64,000 bases of DNA from Pseudoglutamicibacter cumminsii (lineage in GTDB: Bacteria > Actinomycetota > Actinomycetes > Actinomycetales > Micrococcaceae). The translations under genes and the position numbers were made by a program. Under the pieces are notes generated by a model. That model saw nothing but the letters and a program-made list of their open reading frames with translations. It was not told the origin of the DNA and made no database searches. The stretch spans positions 62,001 to 126,000 of the forward strand of contig NZ_QFWG01000005.1 in assembly GCF_003143995.1 (NCBI RefSeq), in the 5' to 3' direction. Shown here in pieces: positions 1 to 10,694 of this stretch (positions are counted from its first letter, which is position 1; each line of letters opens with the position of its first letter).

Positions 1-1
1 C

Positions 2-654
2 CACGTGTTCATGGTCAACGAAAACCAGAAACACGGGATCATCTGCGACGTCGACGACACCGTAGTGGTCACGATGCTTCCGCGCCCACTGCTTGCCGCG
101 TGGAACTCCTTCGTGATCGACGAGCACGCCCGCGTCCCAACCCCCGGCATGGCGGTATTCCTCGACCGATTCTCCAACGCCCACCCCGGCGCGCGACCCT
201 CTACCTCTCCACGGGCGCGTGGAACACCAACCGGGCACTCAGCCGATTCATGGCCCGCAACCTCTTCCCAGACGGCCCACTCCTGCTCACCGACTGGGGC
301 CCGGTAGAAGGCCGCTGGTTCCGCTCAGGCGTCCAACACAAAGTCGACAACCTCCGCCGCCTTGCTCACGAATTCCCTGACATCTCGTGGCTGCTCGTAG
401 GCGACGACGGGCAAAAAGACCCCAACACGTACGCCGAATTCGCGCGCCGCTACCCGGACAACGTTTCCGCGATCGTGATCCGCCAGCTCACCCCATCGGA
501 AGCCGCGCTCGCCGGTGGACGTAACGCGGCCATCATGAACACCACCCCAGGTGTTCCGTGGGTCTACGAGCCCGATGGCGGCCGCATCGCCGCCCGGCTC
601 GTCGCGCTCGGCCTCATGCCAGAAGCGCCCGATGCTCTCGACCCAGACAATTAA
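2..654 (+). pseudogene. DUF2183 (App1-type phosphatase) gene, 5'-truncated by window and frameshifted
   Basis: Two overlapping reading frames together spell one DUF2183/App1-like phosphatidate phosphatase domain. The first frame carries the HAD-like nucleophile motif CDVDDTVVVT (positions about 44-73) and AWNSF; the second continues with LYLSTGAWNT, LLLTDWGP, RSGVQHK and LVGDDGQKDP up to the stop at 652-654. The switch falls near 188-200 in GGCGCGCGACC, where one missing base would restore a continuous protein. The gene is already open at base 2, so its N-terminal part lies outside the window. Family members act on phosphatidate or related phospholipid phosphates; the substrate here is unknown. 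A real pseudogene and a sequencing error cannot be told apart here. The last 11 bases are repeated after the stop. Confidence 0.8.
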
Positions 655-677
655 CAGACGCAGACAACTAAAATTAG
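644..677 (+). repeat. tandem copy of gene 3' end (17-bp unit, 2 copies)
   Basis: CAGACAATTAA (with the DUF2183 stop) at 644-654 is followed, 17 bases on, by CAGACAACTAA at 661-671. Both copies contain a TAA. It belongs to the series of stop-codon echo repeats described in the findings. Confidence 0.7.
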
Positions 678-686
678 AAGGACATT

Positions 687-1151
687 ATGAGCCGCCAAAC
701 CGTCTCCGTACCACTGCGTTGGGCAGACATGGACGCGTACGGGCACGTGAACAACGCCAACCAGATCCGACTCATGGAAGAAGCCCGAGTCGCAGGCTTC
801 GGGGTCCCCGGCGGAACCGGCTCACCCGTTGGCCGCGAAGGCAAAGTTGACCTGTTCGAAAACATGGGCGACGGCCTCATGATCCTGGTCGTTGAACACA
901 CGATCCGCTACCTCGCGCAACTCCCGTACCGCGACGTGCCCGCCTCCGTGGACATCTGGATCTCCGACATCAAACCCGCGACCTTCACCGTCAACTACGA
1001 AATCCGCGACGGCCACGACGGAACCCTCTGCTCACGCGCCAAAACTCTCATGGCGCTCGCCGACGGCGAGACGGGACGCCTCATGAGAATCCCGGCCGAC
1101 GTCCGCGAAGCCATGCAGGCATTCACAGACGACAGCCGGGAGACTGAATAA
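687..1151 (+). CDS. acyl-CoA thioesterase, hot-dog fold (YbgC/FadM-like)
   Basis: This 154-residue protein has the single hot-dog domain of the 4-hydroxybenzoyl-CoA thioesterase/YbgC group. The N-terminal signature RWADMDAYGHVNNANQIRLMEEAR (about residues 11-34) holds the catalytic Asp (DMDAYGHVNN) typical of the family. Such enzymes hydrolyse acyl-CoA or acyl-ACP thioesters in the cytosol; the chain-length preference cannot be read from the sequence. The start is well set by GAAGGA about 7 nt upstream of the ATG. It follows the DUF2183 gene by 32 bp and may share its transcript, a weak hint at a lipid-related role. It converges on pncA. Confidence 0.9.
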   Translation: MSRQTVSVPLRWADMDAYGHVNNANQIRLMEEARVAGFGVPGGTGSPVGREGKVDLFENMGDGLMILVVEHTIRYLAQLPYRDVPASVDIWISDIKPATFTVNYEIRDGHDGTLCSRAKTLMALADGETGRLMRIPADVREAMQAFTDDSRETE

Positions 1152-1156
1152 TCAAG

Positions 1157-1254
1157 TAGCGCTTAACGCATCGCTAGTACAGCGCGCTAACGCACGACGA
1201 GTAAGTCAACAGCGCGCTTAGCGCACTGGTTGCTTAGCGCGCTCAGCGCACGAC
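1157..1254 (-). repeat. degenerate copies of the pncA 3' end (4 copies)
   Basis: On the minus strand the pncA ending GTGCGCTGAGCGCGCT is followed by GTGCGCTAAGCGCGCT- and GTGCGTTAGCGCGCT-like copies and a shorter ATGCGTTAAGCGCT. The spacing is about 25-30 bp. The stop codons read TGA, TAA, TAG, TAA in turn. On the plus strand the units appear at about 1157-1173, 1181-1200, 1211-1228 and 1236-1254. They are partly self-complementary (AGCGCGCT), so they may also fold and help end transcription between the convergent genes. Confidence 0.75.
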
Positions 1255-1863
1255 GGTCGCGCCGGCTTCCTCGAGGGAAGCCAGTGCCGCTTCCGCCGCG
1301 TCCGCATCAACGTAAGCGGTGTGCTCGTTCAGTACGGTCACGCTGAAGCCGTGTGCGAGGGCATCGCGCGCGGACGCCAGAACGCAGTGATCGGTTGCGA
1401 TCCCCACAACATCCAGGTGGGTGATGCCCTCTTCCTTGAGGACCTCAGCCAGGCCGGTTCCGTCATCGGCGACGCCTTCGAAAGCGGAGTAGGCGGGGCT
1501 ACCCATGCCCTTGCGGACCTCGAGCTCGATCCGGGACGCATCCAAATTAGGGTGATAGGCCGCGCCGTCAGTGTTGGCGACGCAGTGAACCGGCCACGTC
1601 GTGGTCCAGTTCGGTTCTTCGCCCTCAGGCGCAAAGTGGCCGCCGTTATCGCCTTCCGAGGAATGCCAGTCTCGCGATGCCGCGATCAACTGATAGCCGT
1701 GGCCCCGCGCGGTGAGCGAGTTGATGGAAGCCGCAACAGCTGCACCACCATCGCACCCCAAGGCGCCGCCCTCAGCGAAGTCGTTCTGGACATCGACGAT
1801 CAGCAATGCACTGCCGTCAGCCGCACCCTCAGCCTTGTGTCGGGGAGTCTGTTCGGACACCAT
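1243..1863 (-). CDS. pncA: nicotinamidase / isochorismatase-family hydrolase
   Basis: The protein (206 aa) matches PncA, which deaminates nicotinamide to nicotinate in NAD+ salvage and also activates pyrazinamide in mycobacteria. The catalytic triad is visible: Asp in LLIVDVQNDF (about residue 24), Lys in EVRKGMG, and Cys in GIATDHCV. The metal-binding Asp-His pair is present in SRDWHSS and the following GGHF. The length is close to the family norm of about 190-210. The ATG at 1863 is the first plausible start, with only a weak AGAAAG motif upstream. It is convergent with the thioesterase gene; no operon partner is evident. Confidence 0.93.
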   Translation of the reverse strand: MVSEQTPRHKAEGAADGSALLIVDVQNDFAEGGALGCDGGAAVAASINSLTARGHGYQLIAASRDWHSSEGDNGGHFAPEGEEPNWTTTWPVHCVANTDGAAYHPNLDASRIELEVRKGMGSPAYSAFEGVADDGTGLAEVLKEEGITHLDVVGIATDHCVLASARDALAHGFSVTVLNEHTAYVDADAAEAALASLEEAGATVVR

Positions 1864-1925
1864 CGTTAGCTTTCTTCTCTCGAGTCAGCCGGGTTGTCTT
1901 GAGCCCGTCTTGAACCAGCGGGAAC

Positions 1926-2321
1926 TTACTTAGCGGACAGAGCCGCGACCTTCTTCTGTGCAGCCTTGTGCGCGCGGTCAGCCTTACGTTCCGCACGCTT
2001 AGCGGCGATCTTCGCTTCGCTGCGCTTGGAGCCGCCGAAGAGGAACGCGCTCAAGCCCGACGCCGCGGTCACGATGGCGACGGCCTCTTCCGCGCCGACC
2101 TTCTTGGCCAACGGGTGCGAGTAGCCGAAAGCGCCAAGGTAGATCGCGAGCAACACGAGCGCGCGCGGCCAGCCGACCTTCTTGACCCAGATGCAGGTTG
2201 CCAACACGCCACACACGGCTAGAACGGCGCCGCCGAGTGGACGGTTCTTGGTGCGGCGGGCAACTTCGAAGCCGCCCACCAGGCCGGTCGTGGTCAACAG
2301 CGGGGTAGTCAGATTAGCCAT
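1926..2321 (-). CDS. small membrane protein of unknown function
   Basis: This 131-residue protein is not recognised. It has about three hydrophobic stretches (residues about 9-20, 28-65 and 75-93) and a strongly basic, alanine-rich tail of about 35 residues (KRSEAKIAAKRAERKADRAHK), likely a cytoplasmic helix. The start is supported by GGAGA 6 nt upstream of the ATG. The gap to the stop of the upstream YihY/BrkB gene is only 56 bp on the same strand, so the two are probably co-transcribed. No catalytic motif is visible. Confidence 0.7.
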   Translation of the reverse strand: MANLTTPLLTTTGLVGGFEVARRTKNRPLGGAVLAVCGVLATCIWVKKVGWPRALVLLAIYLGAFGYSHPLAKKVGAEEAVAIVTAASGLSAFLFGGSKRSEAKIAAKRAERKADRAHKAAQKKVAALSAK

Positions 2322-2377
2322 AGTGGCTCTCCTTCGATGTGGTGTAAAAGTTTGGGGTGGATTGGGTACGGACCCGC

Positions 2378-3577
2378 TTATTCTTTGGAGCTATCGGTGT
2401 CAGAAGATGGTTCCGCGTCTTCCGGCGGGGTCTGGGATGCCGAGCGGATCATGCTCAGCACAGCGACCACGCCGCCGATGCTCGCGAGGGCTTTCAACCG
2501 ATTCTTCTTACGTCGCGGATCCATCGGCTCGGGGCCAATCGGGTTGGTCATCGCGCGCAGCTTGCGGCCCTCGTAAACGTCCTTGGCGTACGCCTTTTCC
2601 TTCTTCTTGATGCCCGAGGTTGCCCGCGGTGGGAGCAGGACTTGCTCTTCAGCTTCAAGACCAGCGGTAAGCTGGCGTGTGCGCTGAGCTTCCACATCGA
2701 CCTCCGCGCCCAGAATCAGCACACAGTTGATAATCCAGATCCACATCAGACCAGCGATCGCACCACCGATGGAGCCGTAGGTCTTGTTGTAGTTAGCGAA
2801 GTTGGAGAGGTACCACGCGAAGCCCGCGGTGGCCAGCGCCATCGCGACGAGCGCGAACGTAGCGCCCAAGGTGATCCAACGGACCTGCGGGCGGCGAACG
2901 TTAGGGGTGAAGTTGTAGAGCAAGCCGATCATGACGATCGCGACCACGATCAGAACAGGCCATTTGAGGATGTTCCAAACAGTCACCGCTTCAGGGCCCA
3001 GGCCAATCCAACCGCCGATCATCGACGCGAAGTCACCCGAGACGAGCAGCAGCAGGATGCAGATCATCGCGCCGAACAGCAATGCGAGGGTGATGAGGTA
3101 CATCTGGATGCGCAGGAACATCGCGGCGCGGCCTTCTTCGACACCGTAGACGGTGTTGATAGAGCGGGAGAACGCGTTGACGTAGTTCGAGGACGTCCAC
3201 ACGGCACCCAGGACACCGATCACGAAGAACAACCCGGCGCCGCTACCTTCCGTGAGACCCGTAATGGGTTCTTCGAGGACTTTCGCCATCTCAGGGGAGC
3301 CGACGTCCTTGATGGTGTTGAGCAGTAGCTTGGTGGTTTCTTCGCCTTGCCCGAACAAACCTAGCGTTGAGACCACGGCGAGTAGCGCCGGGAAGATCGC
3401 GAACACCGTTCGGTAGGTGAGGGCAGCGGCCATGTCCATGCCGCCGTCGCGAGTGAATTCGCGGAGTGCTCTGCCGAAGATGTATTTCCATCCGGCCGCC
3501 GGGATGGGTCCGGCGTTGTCCATGCGTTCTTCGATCGCGTCTTTTGCGTCGGGGTCTGCCGTGATGCTTCTCTCCAC
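2378..3577 (-). CDS. YihY/virulence factor BrkB family membrane protein
   Basis: The 399-residue protein has the BrkB (YihY) domain: a conserved N-terminal MAAALTYRTVFAIFPALLAVVSTLG (about residues 48-72), a central SSNYVNAFSRSINTVYGVEEGR, and about six membrane segments ending near residue 270. A hydrophilic tail of about 110 residues rich in Lys/Glu/Ser follows. Members are inner-membrane proteins once mislabelled RNase BN; their transport or envelope role is unsettled. The GTG start at 3577 has AGGAAGG about 8 nt upstream. The small membrane gene follows on the same strand. Confidence 0.9.
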   Translation of the reverse strand: MERSITADPDAKDAIEERMDNAGPIPAAGWKYIFGRALREFTRDGGMDMAAALTYRTVFAIFPALLAVVSTLGLFGQGEETTKLLLNTIKDVGSPEMAKVLEEPITGLTEGSGAGLFFVIGVLGAVWTSSNYVNAFSRSINTVYGVEEGRAAMFLRIQMYLITLALLFGAMICILLLLVSGDFASMIGGWIGLGPEAVTVWNILKWPVLIVVAIVMIGLLYNFTPNVRRPQVRWITLGATFALVAMALATAGFAWYLSNFANYNKTYGSIGGAIAGLMWIWIINCVLILGAEVDVEAQRTRQLTAGLEAEEQVLLPPRATSGIKKKEKAYAKDVYEGRKLRAMTNPIGPEPMDPRRKKNRLKALASIGGVVAVLSMIRSASQTPPEDAEPSSDTDSSKE

Positions 3578-3802
3578 GCTATTGGCCTTCCTGATGGATG
3601 CTATTGATCTAGAGCCTAGTCATCTCACAGGTTTGATGCCACACTCGCGCTTTTTTGGGGTGTCCTGCGGGTGTTCTCGCCGCGCCTGCGCGTGCTGTGG
3701 GTTCTAAGATGGCACGATCGTTGGTGGAGTGTCGTGAAACTGTGCTCGATGTTGTGGCATGGCGCTCGATGCTGAGTTGAGTTGGTTGAGGGATGTTGCA
3801 GG

Positions 3803-5197
3803 ATGCCTACAGATTTTAAGGACTCGCGTGACGCTGATACGTCGCCTTCGGGTGAGGTTGATGCGGGCGCGGAGCTTGCTTATGAGGCGACTGATGAGCG
3901 TCCTTCGTTGACGACGCGCACCCGGGAGGCTCTGTATCGTTTCCGGGTTGGTTTGCAGGAGGGCATGCCGCTGCCGCTGGTGATTCAGGGCAGTATTGAG
4001 GCGATTCAGGTGTATGTCCTGGGGCTGATTGTTGTTGCGATTCCTTTGGGTGTTGCGGCGGCGTCTGGCGGCTGGTTGGATGCTGGCGCGGGCGATGTTG
4101 CTCATGCGACTGGGCAGTGGTGGCTCATGGGGCATGGGGTTCCGTTGGTACGTTCGGATGCCGCTATTGGTGGTGAGGGGACGATGTGGTTCCTTCCGTT
4201 GGGTTTCGTGTTGGTGCCTGGATGGTTGGCGTGGCGTGCGGGCCGGCGGTTGGCGCGGGCGTCGTGGTCTGATCAGTTGTGGCAGGCGATGTTGGGTTCG
4301 CTGGTCGTGTATGGCTTGTTGGGTATGGCGACGACGTGGTGGGCTTCGACTGAGTTGGTTTCTGCGCCGTGGTGGGGTGCGTTGTTGATCCCGTTGGTGA
4401 TCCATGTGATCGGCTTGATCGGGGGAGCGTGGCGTGAGGCGGGCTCGTTTGGCCGGTTGATTGGTTTTGATGCGGCGGATTGGGTTGTTCAGCATTCGCA
4501 GTATCAGCGGTGGGCTGGCTCGTATGTGTGGGCTGTTGTGCGTGCTGGTTTTGTGGGGCTTGTGACGGCTGTGGGGCTGGCGTCTGCGGTTTTCACGGTG
4601 CAGTTGTTGGTGCATTGGGTTGATGTGGTCAATAACGTGATGCGTTTGAACCCTGGTGTGTGGGGTGGTTCAGCGTTGATGTTGTTGCAGCTGGTGTTTG
4701 TTCCGAACATGGTCGTGTACACGCTCGCGTATCTGACTGGCGGCGGTTTTGCCCTGGGTTCCACCACATCGGTTTCGGCGTTTGGTGTGTTTGGGACTGA
4801 TATGCCGCCGTTGCCGTTGTTGGGGATGCTTCCTGAGGGCCCGCATGTGTGGGTTGTTGTGATTCCGGTGGTGGCTGGGATTGTGGCCGGTTGGTGGTTT
4901 TTGCGTGAGGGCGAGAATCACTTGGAGGAGTGGTTGACGCTCCGTTTTGAGCAGCGCTGGGTTGGTTTGACGTTGTCTTCGCTGGTTTTGGGGCTTCTGG
5001 TGGGTGCGGTTTCGGCCGCTGGTTTTGTGGTGTTCGCGTTGTTGTCTTCTGGCACGTTGGGGTTGGGCGTTTTCACGTGGATTGGTCCGCATGTGTGGGC
5101 GTCTGCTGGCTTGTTGGTCGCGGAGATCGGCGTGGGTGCTGTGATTGGTAATGTTGCGGCGCCGTTGTTTGAGCGTGATCCTGTTTTGGATGCGTGA
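3803..5197 (+). CDS. DUF6350 family polytopic membrane protein
   Basis: A 464-residue, very hydrophobic protein with about nine to ten membrane helices after a charged N-terminus of about 50 residues. It fits the actinobacterial DUF6350 family, usually encoded next to purN as here; its function is not known. The ATG at 3803 is preferred because GAGGG lies 10 nt upstream, although a TTG at 3782 would extend it by 7 residues. The stop is 20 bp before purN, so co-transcription is likely. The coding strand is unusually rich in G and T (GTT, TTG, GGT codons), unlike the C-ending codons of most neighbours. A TAAGAT at 3707-3712 could be the -10 box. Confidence 0.8.
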   Translation: MPTDFKDSRDADTSPSGEVDAGAELAYEATDERPSLTTRTREALYRFRVGLQEGMPLPLVIQGSIEAIQVYVLGLIVVAIPLGVAAASGGWLDAGAGDVAHATGQWWLMGHGVPLVRSDAAIGGEGTMWFLPLGFVLVPGWLAWRAGRRLARASWSDQLWQAMLGSLVVYGLLGMATTWWASTELVSAPWWGALLIPLVIHVIGLIGGAWREAGSFGRLIGFDAADWVVQHSQYQRWAGSYVWAVVRAGFVGLVTAVGLASAVFTVQLLVHWVDVVNNVMRLNPGVWGGSALMLLQLVFVPNMVVYTLAYLTGGGFALGSTTSVSAFGVFGTDMPPLPLLGMLPEGPHVWVVVIPVVAGIVAGWWFLREGENHLEEWLTLRFEQRWVGLTLSSLVLGLLVGAVSAAGFVVFALLSSGTLGLGVFTWIGPHVWASAGLLVAEIGVGAVIGNVAAPLFERDPVLDA

Positions 5198-5217
5198 GTT
5201 TTAGGGAGGGTTTCGCG

Positions 5218-5811
5218 ATGCGTGCTGTGGTTTTGCTTTCGGGGTCTGGTACGAATTTCCAGGCTGTTGTTGATGCTGTTTCTGCCGGTCGGTTGACTGG
5301 TGTGGAGATTGTTGCGGTGGGCACGGATCAGCCGGGGGCGGCTGGTCTGCATCGTGCTGATGGTTTGGGTGCTGAGACGTTTGTTGTGGACCCTAAGGAT
5401 TACGATGCGCGGGCTGAGTGGGATGCCGCGTTGGCTTCCGCTGTGGCTGGTTTCGAACCGGACGTGGTGGTGTGTTCGGGCTTTATGCGGATTTTGGGTG
5501 CGGCGTTCCTTGAGCGTTTCGGGGATCGGACGGTGAATACGCATCCGGCCTTGTTGCCGTCGTTCCCGGGTGCGCACGGCGTGCGTGACGCGTTGGCTTA
5601 CGGCGTTAAGGTCACGGGTTGCACGGTGCATTGGGTTGATGCGGGCGTGGATACGGGCCCGATCATCGCTCAGCGTGCGGTTGAGGTACGCGAGGGCGAG
5701 TCGCAGGATGAGCTGCATGAACGGATTAAGGTTCAGGAGCGCTCTGCTTTGATCGAGGTTCTGCAGGGTCTTGCGGATGGCGCAATCAAGTTCCCTTCCA
5801 CGGGAGACTGA
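5218..5811 (+). CDS. purN: phosphoribosylglycinamide formyltransferase (GAR transformylase)
   Basis: PurN transfers a formyl group from 10-formyl-THF to GAR in step three of purine synthesis. The 197-aa length is typical. The GSGTNFQAV phosphate loop lies at residues about 8-16. The catalytic Asn/His (VNTHPALLPSFPGAHG, about 105-120) and Asp (VDAGVDTGPII, about 140-150) are all present. The ATG at 5218 is chosen because AGGGAGGG (5203-5210) ends 7 nt upstream; an earlier GTG at 5194 lacks this. It sits between DUF6350 and purH, an arrangement common in actinobacteria. The stop region GAGACTGA is followed by a weakly similar GTAGACTAG 12 bp on. Confidence 0.95.
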   Translation: MRAVVLLSGSGTNFQAVVDAVSAGRLTGVEIVAVGTDQPGAAGLHRADGLGAETFVVDPKDYDARAEWDAALASAVAGFEPDVVVCSGFMRILGAAFLERFGDRTVNTHPALLPSFPGAHGVRDALAYGVKVTGCTVHWVDAGVDTGPIIAQRAVEVREGESQDELHERIKVQERSALIEVLQGLADGAIKFPSTGD

Positions 5812-5909
5812 AGCGTAGACTAGTCGTGTCTGCCTTGTGAGGCGGGCTGTTTTTCATGCGCATTGTGTAGTGCGTATTTTCCGCGATTTCTCCTGAGGAG
5901 CCTTTTCTC

Positions 5910-7586
5910 GTGACCGTTCAGGATTCCACGCCGACGACCGTTCCGATTAAGCGTGCACTGATCTCTGTTTATGACAAGACCGGTTTGGAGGACCTTGCTC
6001 GCGGCCTGCATGAGGCTGGCGTCGCGATTGTGTCTACCGGTTCCACTGCTGGCCGTATTGCTGATGCGGGTATCCCGGTGACTGAGGTGTCTGAGGTGAC
6101 GGGCTTCCAGGAGTGCCTCGAAGGTCGTGTGAAGACTCTGCACCCGCGGGTTCACGCGGGTATTTTGGCTGATCGCCGCAAAGATGATCATGCTCAGCAG
6201 CTCAAGGACATGGAGATTGAGCCGTTTGATCTGGTGGTCGTGAACCTGTACCCGTTCGTTGAGACGGTGCGTTCGGGTGCAGACCAGGATGCGGTGATTG
6301 AGCAGATCGATATCGGTGGCCCGTCGATGGTTCGCGCGGCCGCCAAGAACCACCCTTCTGTTGCCGTGGTGGTGAACCCTGAATTCTATGGCCAGGTGGT
6401 TGAGGCAGCACGCGGTGAGGGCTTCGATTTGGCGACCCGCCGTCGTCTGGCTTCGCTCGCTTTCGCGCACACTGCCGCTTACGACAACGCTGTGGCCGCG
6501 TGGACCGCGGCCCAGTTCGGTGACCCGGGCGCGGAAGAGGCTCCGGTGTTCCCTCCATACGCTGGCTTGTCGCTTGAGCGTGCTGAGGTTCTGCGTTACG
6601 GCGAGAACCCGCACCAGCCGGCAGCTCTGTACGTGGATCACGCGGCGTCCCCGGGCATCGCTCAGGCTGAGCAGCTACACGGCAAGGCGATGAGCTACAA
6701 CAACTACCAAGACGCCGACGCCGCAGTGCGCGCGGCTTACGACTTCGATGAGCCGGCGGTCGCCGTGATCAAGCACGCTAACCCATGTGGCATCGCTGTC
6801 GCGACCCCGGGTGCGGAAGATCCGATCGCTGACGCGCACCGCAAGGCTCACGGAACCGATCCGTTGTCGGCTTTCGGCGGCGTGATCGCGGCTAACCGCC
6901 CTGTGACGGCGGGTATGGCTCGCACGGTTTCGGAGATCTTCACCGAGGTCGTTGTGGCCCCGGGCTTCGAGGATGAGGCCGTTGAGATCCTCTCCAAGAA
7001 GAAGAACATCCGCTTGCTGAGCCTTCCGAAGGACTTTAAGCAGGACACCGTTTCGATCCGCCAGATCTCCGGTGGCGCCCTGCTCCAGACAACCGATCAG
7101 CTCGATGCGCCAGGCGATGACCCGAAGACCTGGACGCTCGCAGCCGGCGAACCAGCTGACGAGAAGACGCTCGCCGACCTCGCTTTCGCATGGCGTGCTC
7201 TGCGTTCCGCTAAGTCGAACGCGATCCTGCTCGCCAACGACGGCGCCGCCGTCGGTATCGGCATGGGCCAGGTCAACCGCGTCGATTCGTGCCGCCTCGC
7301 GGTAGAGCGCGCCAACACCCTGGGTGTCACGGTCGCATCTGACGTCAACGCGGCAGGCGGGGCAGAAGCCGACGCCAACGCACAGTCTGAGGAACGCGCA
7401 CGCGGAGCCGTTGCCGCATCGGACGCTTTCTTCCCCTTCGCGGACGGCCCGGAGGTCCTCATCAACGCTGGCGTGCGTGCAATCGTCCAGCCGGGCGGTT
7501 CCGTACGTGACCAAGACACGATCGACGCCGCGAACAAGGCCGGCGTGACGATGTACTTCACGGGTGAACGCCACTTCTTCCACTGA
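5910..7586 (+). CDS. purH: bifunctional AICAR transformylase / IMP cyclohydrolase
   Basis: A 558-residue PurH catalysing the last two purine steps, AICAR to FAICAR (10-formyl-THF dependent) and closure to IMP. The N-terminal MGS-like cyclohydrolase part (about 1-200) shows [21 protein letters not shown] and the [13 protein letters not shown] stretch. The transformylase part (about 210-558) shows RYGENPHQ and the catalytic Lys-His in [10 protein letters not shown]. The GTG start at 5910 has TGAGGAG about 11 nt upstream. It follows purN by 98 bp. Codon use shifts visibly at about 6670, from T/G-ending to mostly C-ending codons, inside this gene. A strong hairpin follows at 7609-7670. Confidence 0.96.
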   Translation: MTVQDSTPTTVPIKRALISVYDKTGLEDLARGLHEAGVAIVSTGSTAGRIADAGIPVTEVSEVTGFQECLEGRVKTLHPRVHAGILADRRKDDHAQQLKDMEIEPFDLVVVNLYPFVETVRSGADQDAVIEQIDIGGPSMVRAAAKNHPSVAVVVNPEFYGQVVEAARGEGFDLATRRRLASLAFAHTAAYDNAVAAWTAAQFGDPGAEEAPVFPPYAGLSLERAEVLRYGENPHQPAALYVDHAASPGIAQAEQLHGKAMSYNNYQDADAAVRAAYDFDEPAVAVIKHANPCGIAVATPGAEDPIADAHRKAHGTDPLSAFGGVIAANRPVTAGMARTVSEIFTEVVVAPGFEDEAVEILSKKKNIRLLSLPKDFKQDTVSIRQISGGALLQTTDQLDAPGDDPKTWTLAAGEPADEKTLADLAFAWRALRSAKSNAILLANDGAAVGIGMGQVNRVDSCRLAVERANTLGVTVASDVNAAGGAEADANAQSEERARGAVAASDAFFPFADGPEVLINAGVRAIVQPGGSVRDQDTIDAANKAGVTMYFTGERHFFH

Positions 7587-7608
7587 TTCCAATCAGTTGA
7601 CCACCTAG

Positions 7609-7670
7609 AAGAGGCCGGTGAGGTGATTGCCAATGAACGCAAGTTCGGCAATAAACCTCACCGGCCTCTT
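7609..7670 (+). terminator. intrinsic terminator after purH
   Basis: A perfect 16-bp stem (AAGAGGCCGGTGAGGT at 7609-7624 with its complement at 7655-7670) encloses a second 6-bp stem (ATTGCC at 7626-7631, GGCAAT at 7647-7652). Only a short T run is present after it, so efficiency is uncertain. It separates purH from icd. Confidence 0.75.
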
Positions 7671-7680
7671 TGCGACCCTT

Positions 7681-7686
7681 TAGAAT
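7681..7686 (+). promoter_or_regulatory. possible -10 box for icd
   Basis: TAGAAT lies just after the purH terminator, 75 bp before the icd start; the implied leader is about 65 nt. No convincing -35 box is seen, so this is tentative. Confidence 0.35.
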
Positions 7687-7760
7687 AGAGACGAGTGTGC
7701 CCAGACAACTGACGGGCACAACCCAACTCATCAGCGACTGTTGAGGGAGAAAGCCGCCAC

Positions 7761-9983
<2,223 letters not shown>

Positions 9984-10028
9984 GCATCTCGCTTCAGTGG
10001 GGCTCGCATAGCTCGCTGATTAAACGAA

Positions 10029-10060
10029 CGGGAGGCGTGACCATGTGGTCACGCCTCCCG
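10029..10060 (+). terminator. intrinsic terminator after icd
   Basis: A 14-bp stem (CGGGAGGCGTGACC, 10029-10042) with an ATGT loop and its exact complement at 10047-10060, then CGTGTTT. It lies between convergent icd and the gamma carbonic-anhydrase-like gene and can act in both directions. Confidence 0.85.
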
Positions 10061-10110
10061 CGTGTTTAAGGACGTGTTTGAGGGCTAGCGTCTTATAGCT
10101 GCTGAAATCC

Positions 10111-10632
10111 CTAGTTACCGAGCGCTGCCGCGTGACGGCGGGCCAAGCCTACGTAGGTTTCGGCGGAGGTTGACAGTGCCGCAACTTCTTCATCGGTCAG
10201 TTCGCGGCGAACCTTCGCAGGAGCTCCAGCAACCAGAGACCGCGGCGGAACCTCCATGCCTTCCAAAACGAGCGCGCCAGCGGCAACAAGCGACTGTTCA
10301 CCGATCACAGCGCCATTCATGATGGTTGCTGACATGCCAACCAGCGTCCCGTTACCTACAGTGCAACCATGCACTACGGCGGCGTGGCCGACCGTGACGT
10401 CGTCACCGAGCGTGCACGGGTACTCAGGGTCAGCATGAACCACGACGTTGTCCTGCAGGTTGGTGCGGGCGCCGACGCGGATCGGGGCGGAATCGCCGCG
10501 GACTGATACGCCGTAGAAAGCCGAAGAATCCTCAGCCATCACTACATCGCCACTGACCGTGGCGGTAGGGGCCAGGAACGCGGCGGCCTCGACGTCAGGG
10601 GTTCCGTTATCAAGTGGAATGATGTGTGCCAT
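10111..10632 (-). CDS. gamma-class carbonic anhydrase-like hexapeptide-repeat protein
   Basis: A 173-residue left-handed beta-helix protein with hexapeptide repeats (FLAPTATVSGDVVMAEDSSAFYGVSVRGD, TNLQDNVVVHAD, DDVTVGHAAVVHGCTVGNGTLVGMSA). The three metal-binding His of gamma carbonic anhydrases appear in VVHAD, VGHAAVVHG. Relatives (YrdA, CaiE, PaaY) bind zinc, but not all are active anhydrases. There is no Shine-Dalgarno motif; TAGGCT at 10639-10644 sits 6 nt upstream of the ATG, which suggests a leaderless mRNA. The upstream neighbour on the same strand is the HNH nuclease gene. Confidence 0.88.
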   Translation of the reverse strand: MAHIIPLDNGTPDVEAAAFLAPTATVSGDVVMAEDSSAFYGVSVRGDSAPIRVGARTNLQDNVVVHADPEYPCTLGDDVTVGHAAVVHGCTVGNGTLVGMSATIMNGAVIGEQSLVAAGALVLEGMEVPPRSLVAGAPAKVRRELTDEEVAALSTSAETYVGLARRHAAALGN

Positions 10633-10638
10633 ACGACC

Positions 10639-10644
10639 AGCCTA
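10639..10644 (-). promoter_or_regulatory. -10-like box, leaderless start
   Basis: TAGGCT, then 6 nt, then the ATG of the gamma carbonic-anhydrase-like gene; no ribosome binding site is present. Confidence 0.45.
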
Positions 10645-10653
10645 CTGAGGCCG

Positions 10654-10694
10654 GCAAGCTGTTGCACTCAAAACGCTGTTGCATTCACAGCTCA
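10654..10694 (-). repeat. 17-bp tandem repeat after HNH nuclease stop
   Basis: Plus-strand units 10654-10670 and 10671-10687 agree at 13 of 17 bases, and each ends in TCA (TGA on the minus strand). The gene's own stop TCA at 10692-10694 follows directly. Confidence 0.6.

Noticed and set aside
2357-3328. Long plus-strand open frame within the YihY/BrkB gene
   Set aside because: The minus-strand BrkB protein is clear; the plus frame gives His/Arg/Asp-rich sequence without motifs.
5812-5909. Possible riboswitch before purH
   Set aside because: Only a 4-bp stem (GCCT/AGGC) near 5830 is visible; no purine or ZTP riboswitch core was recognised.
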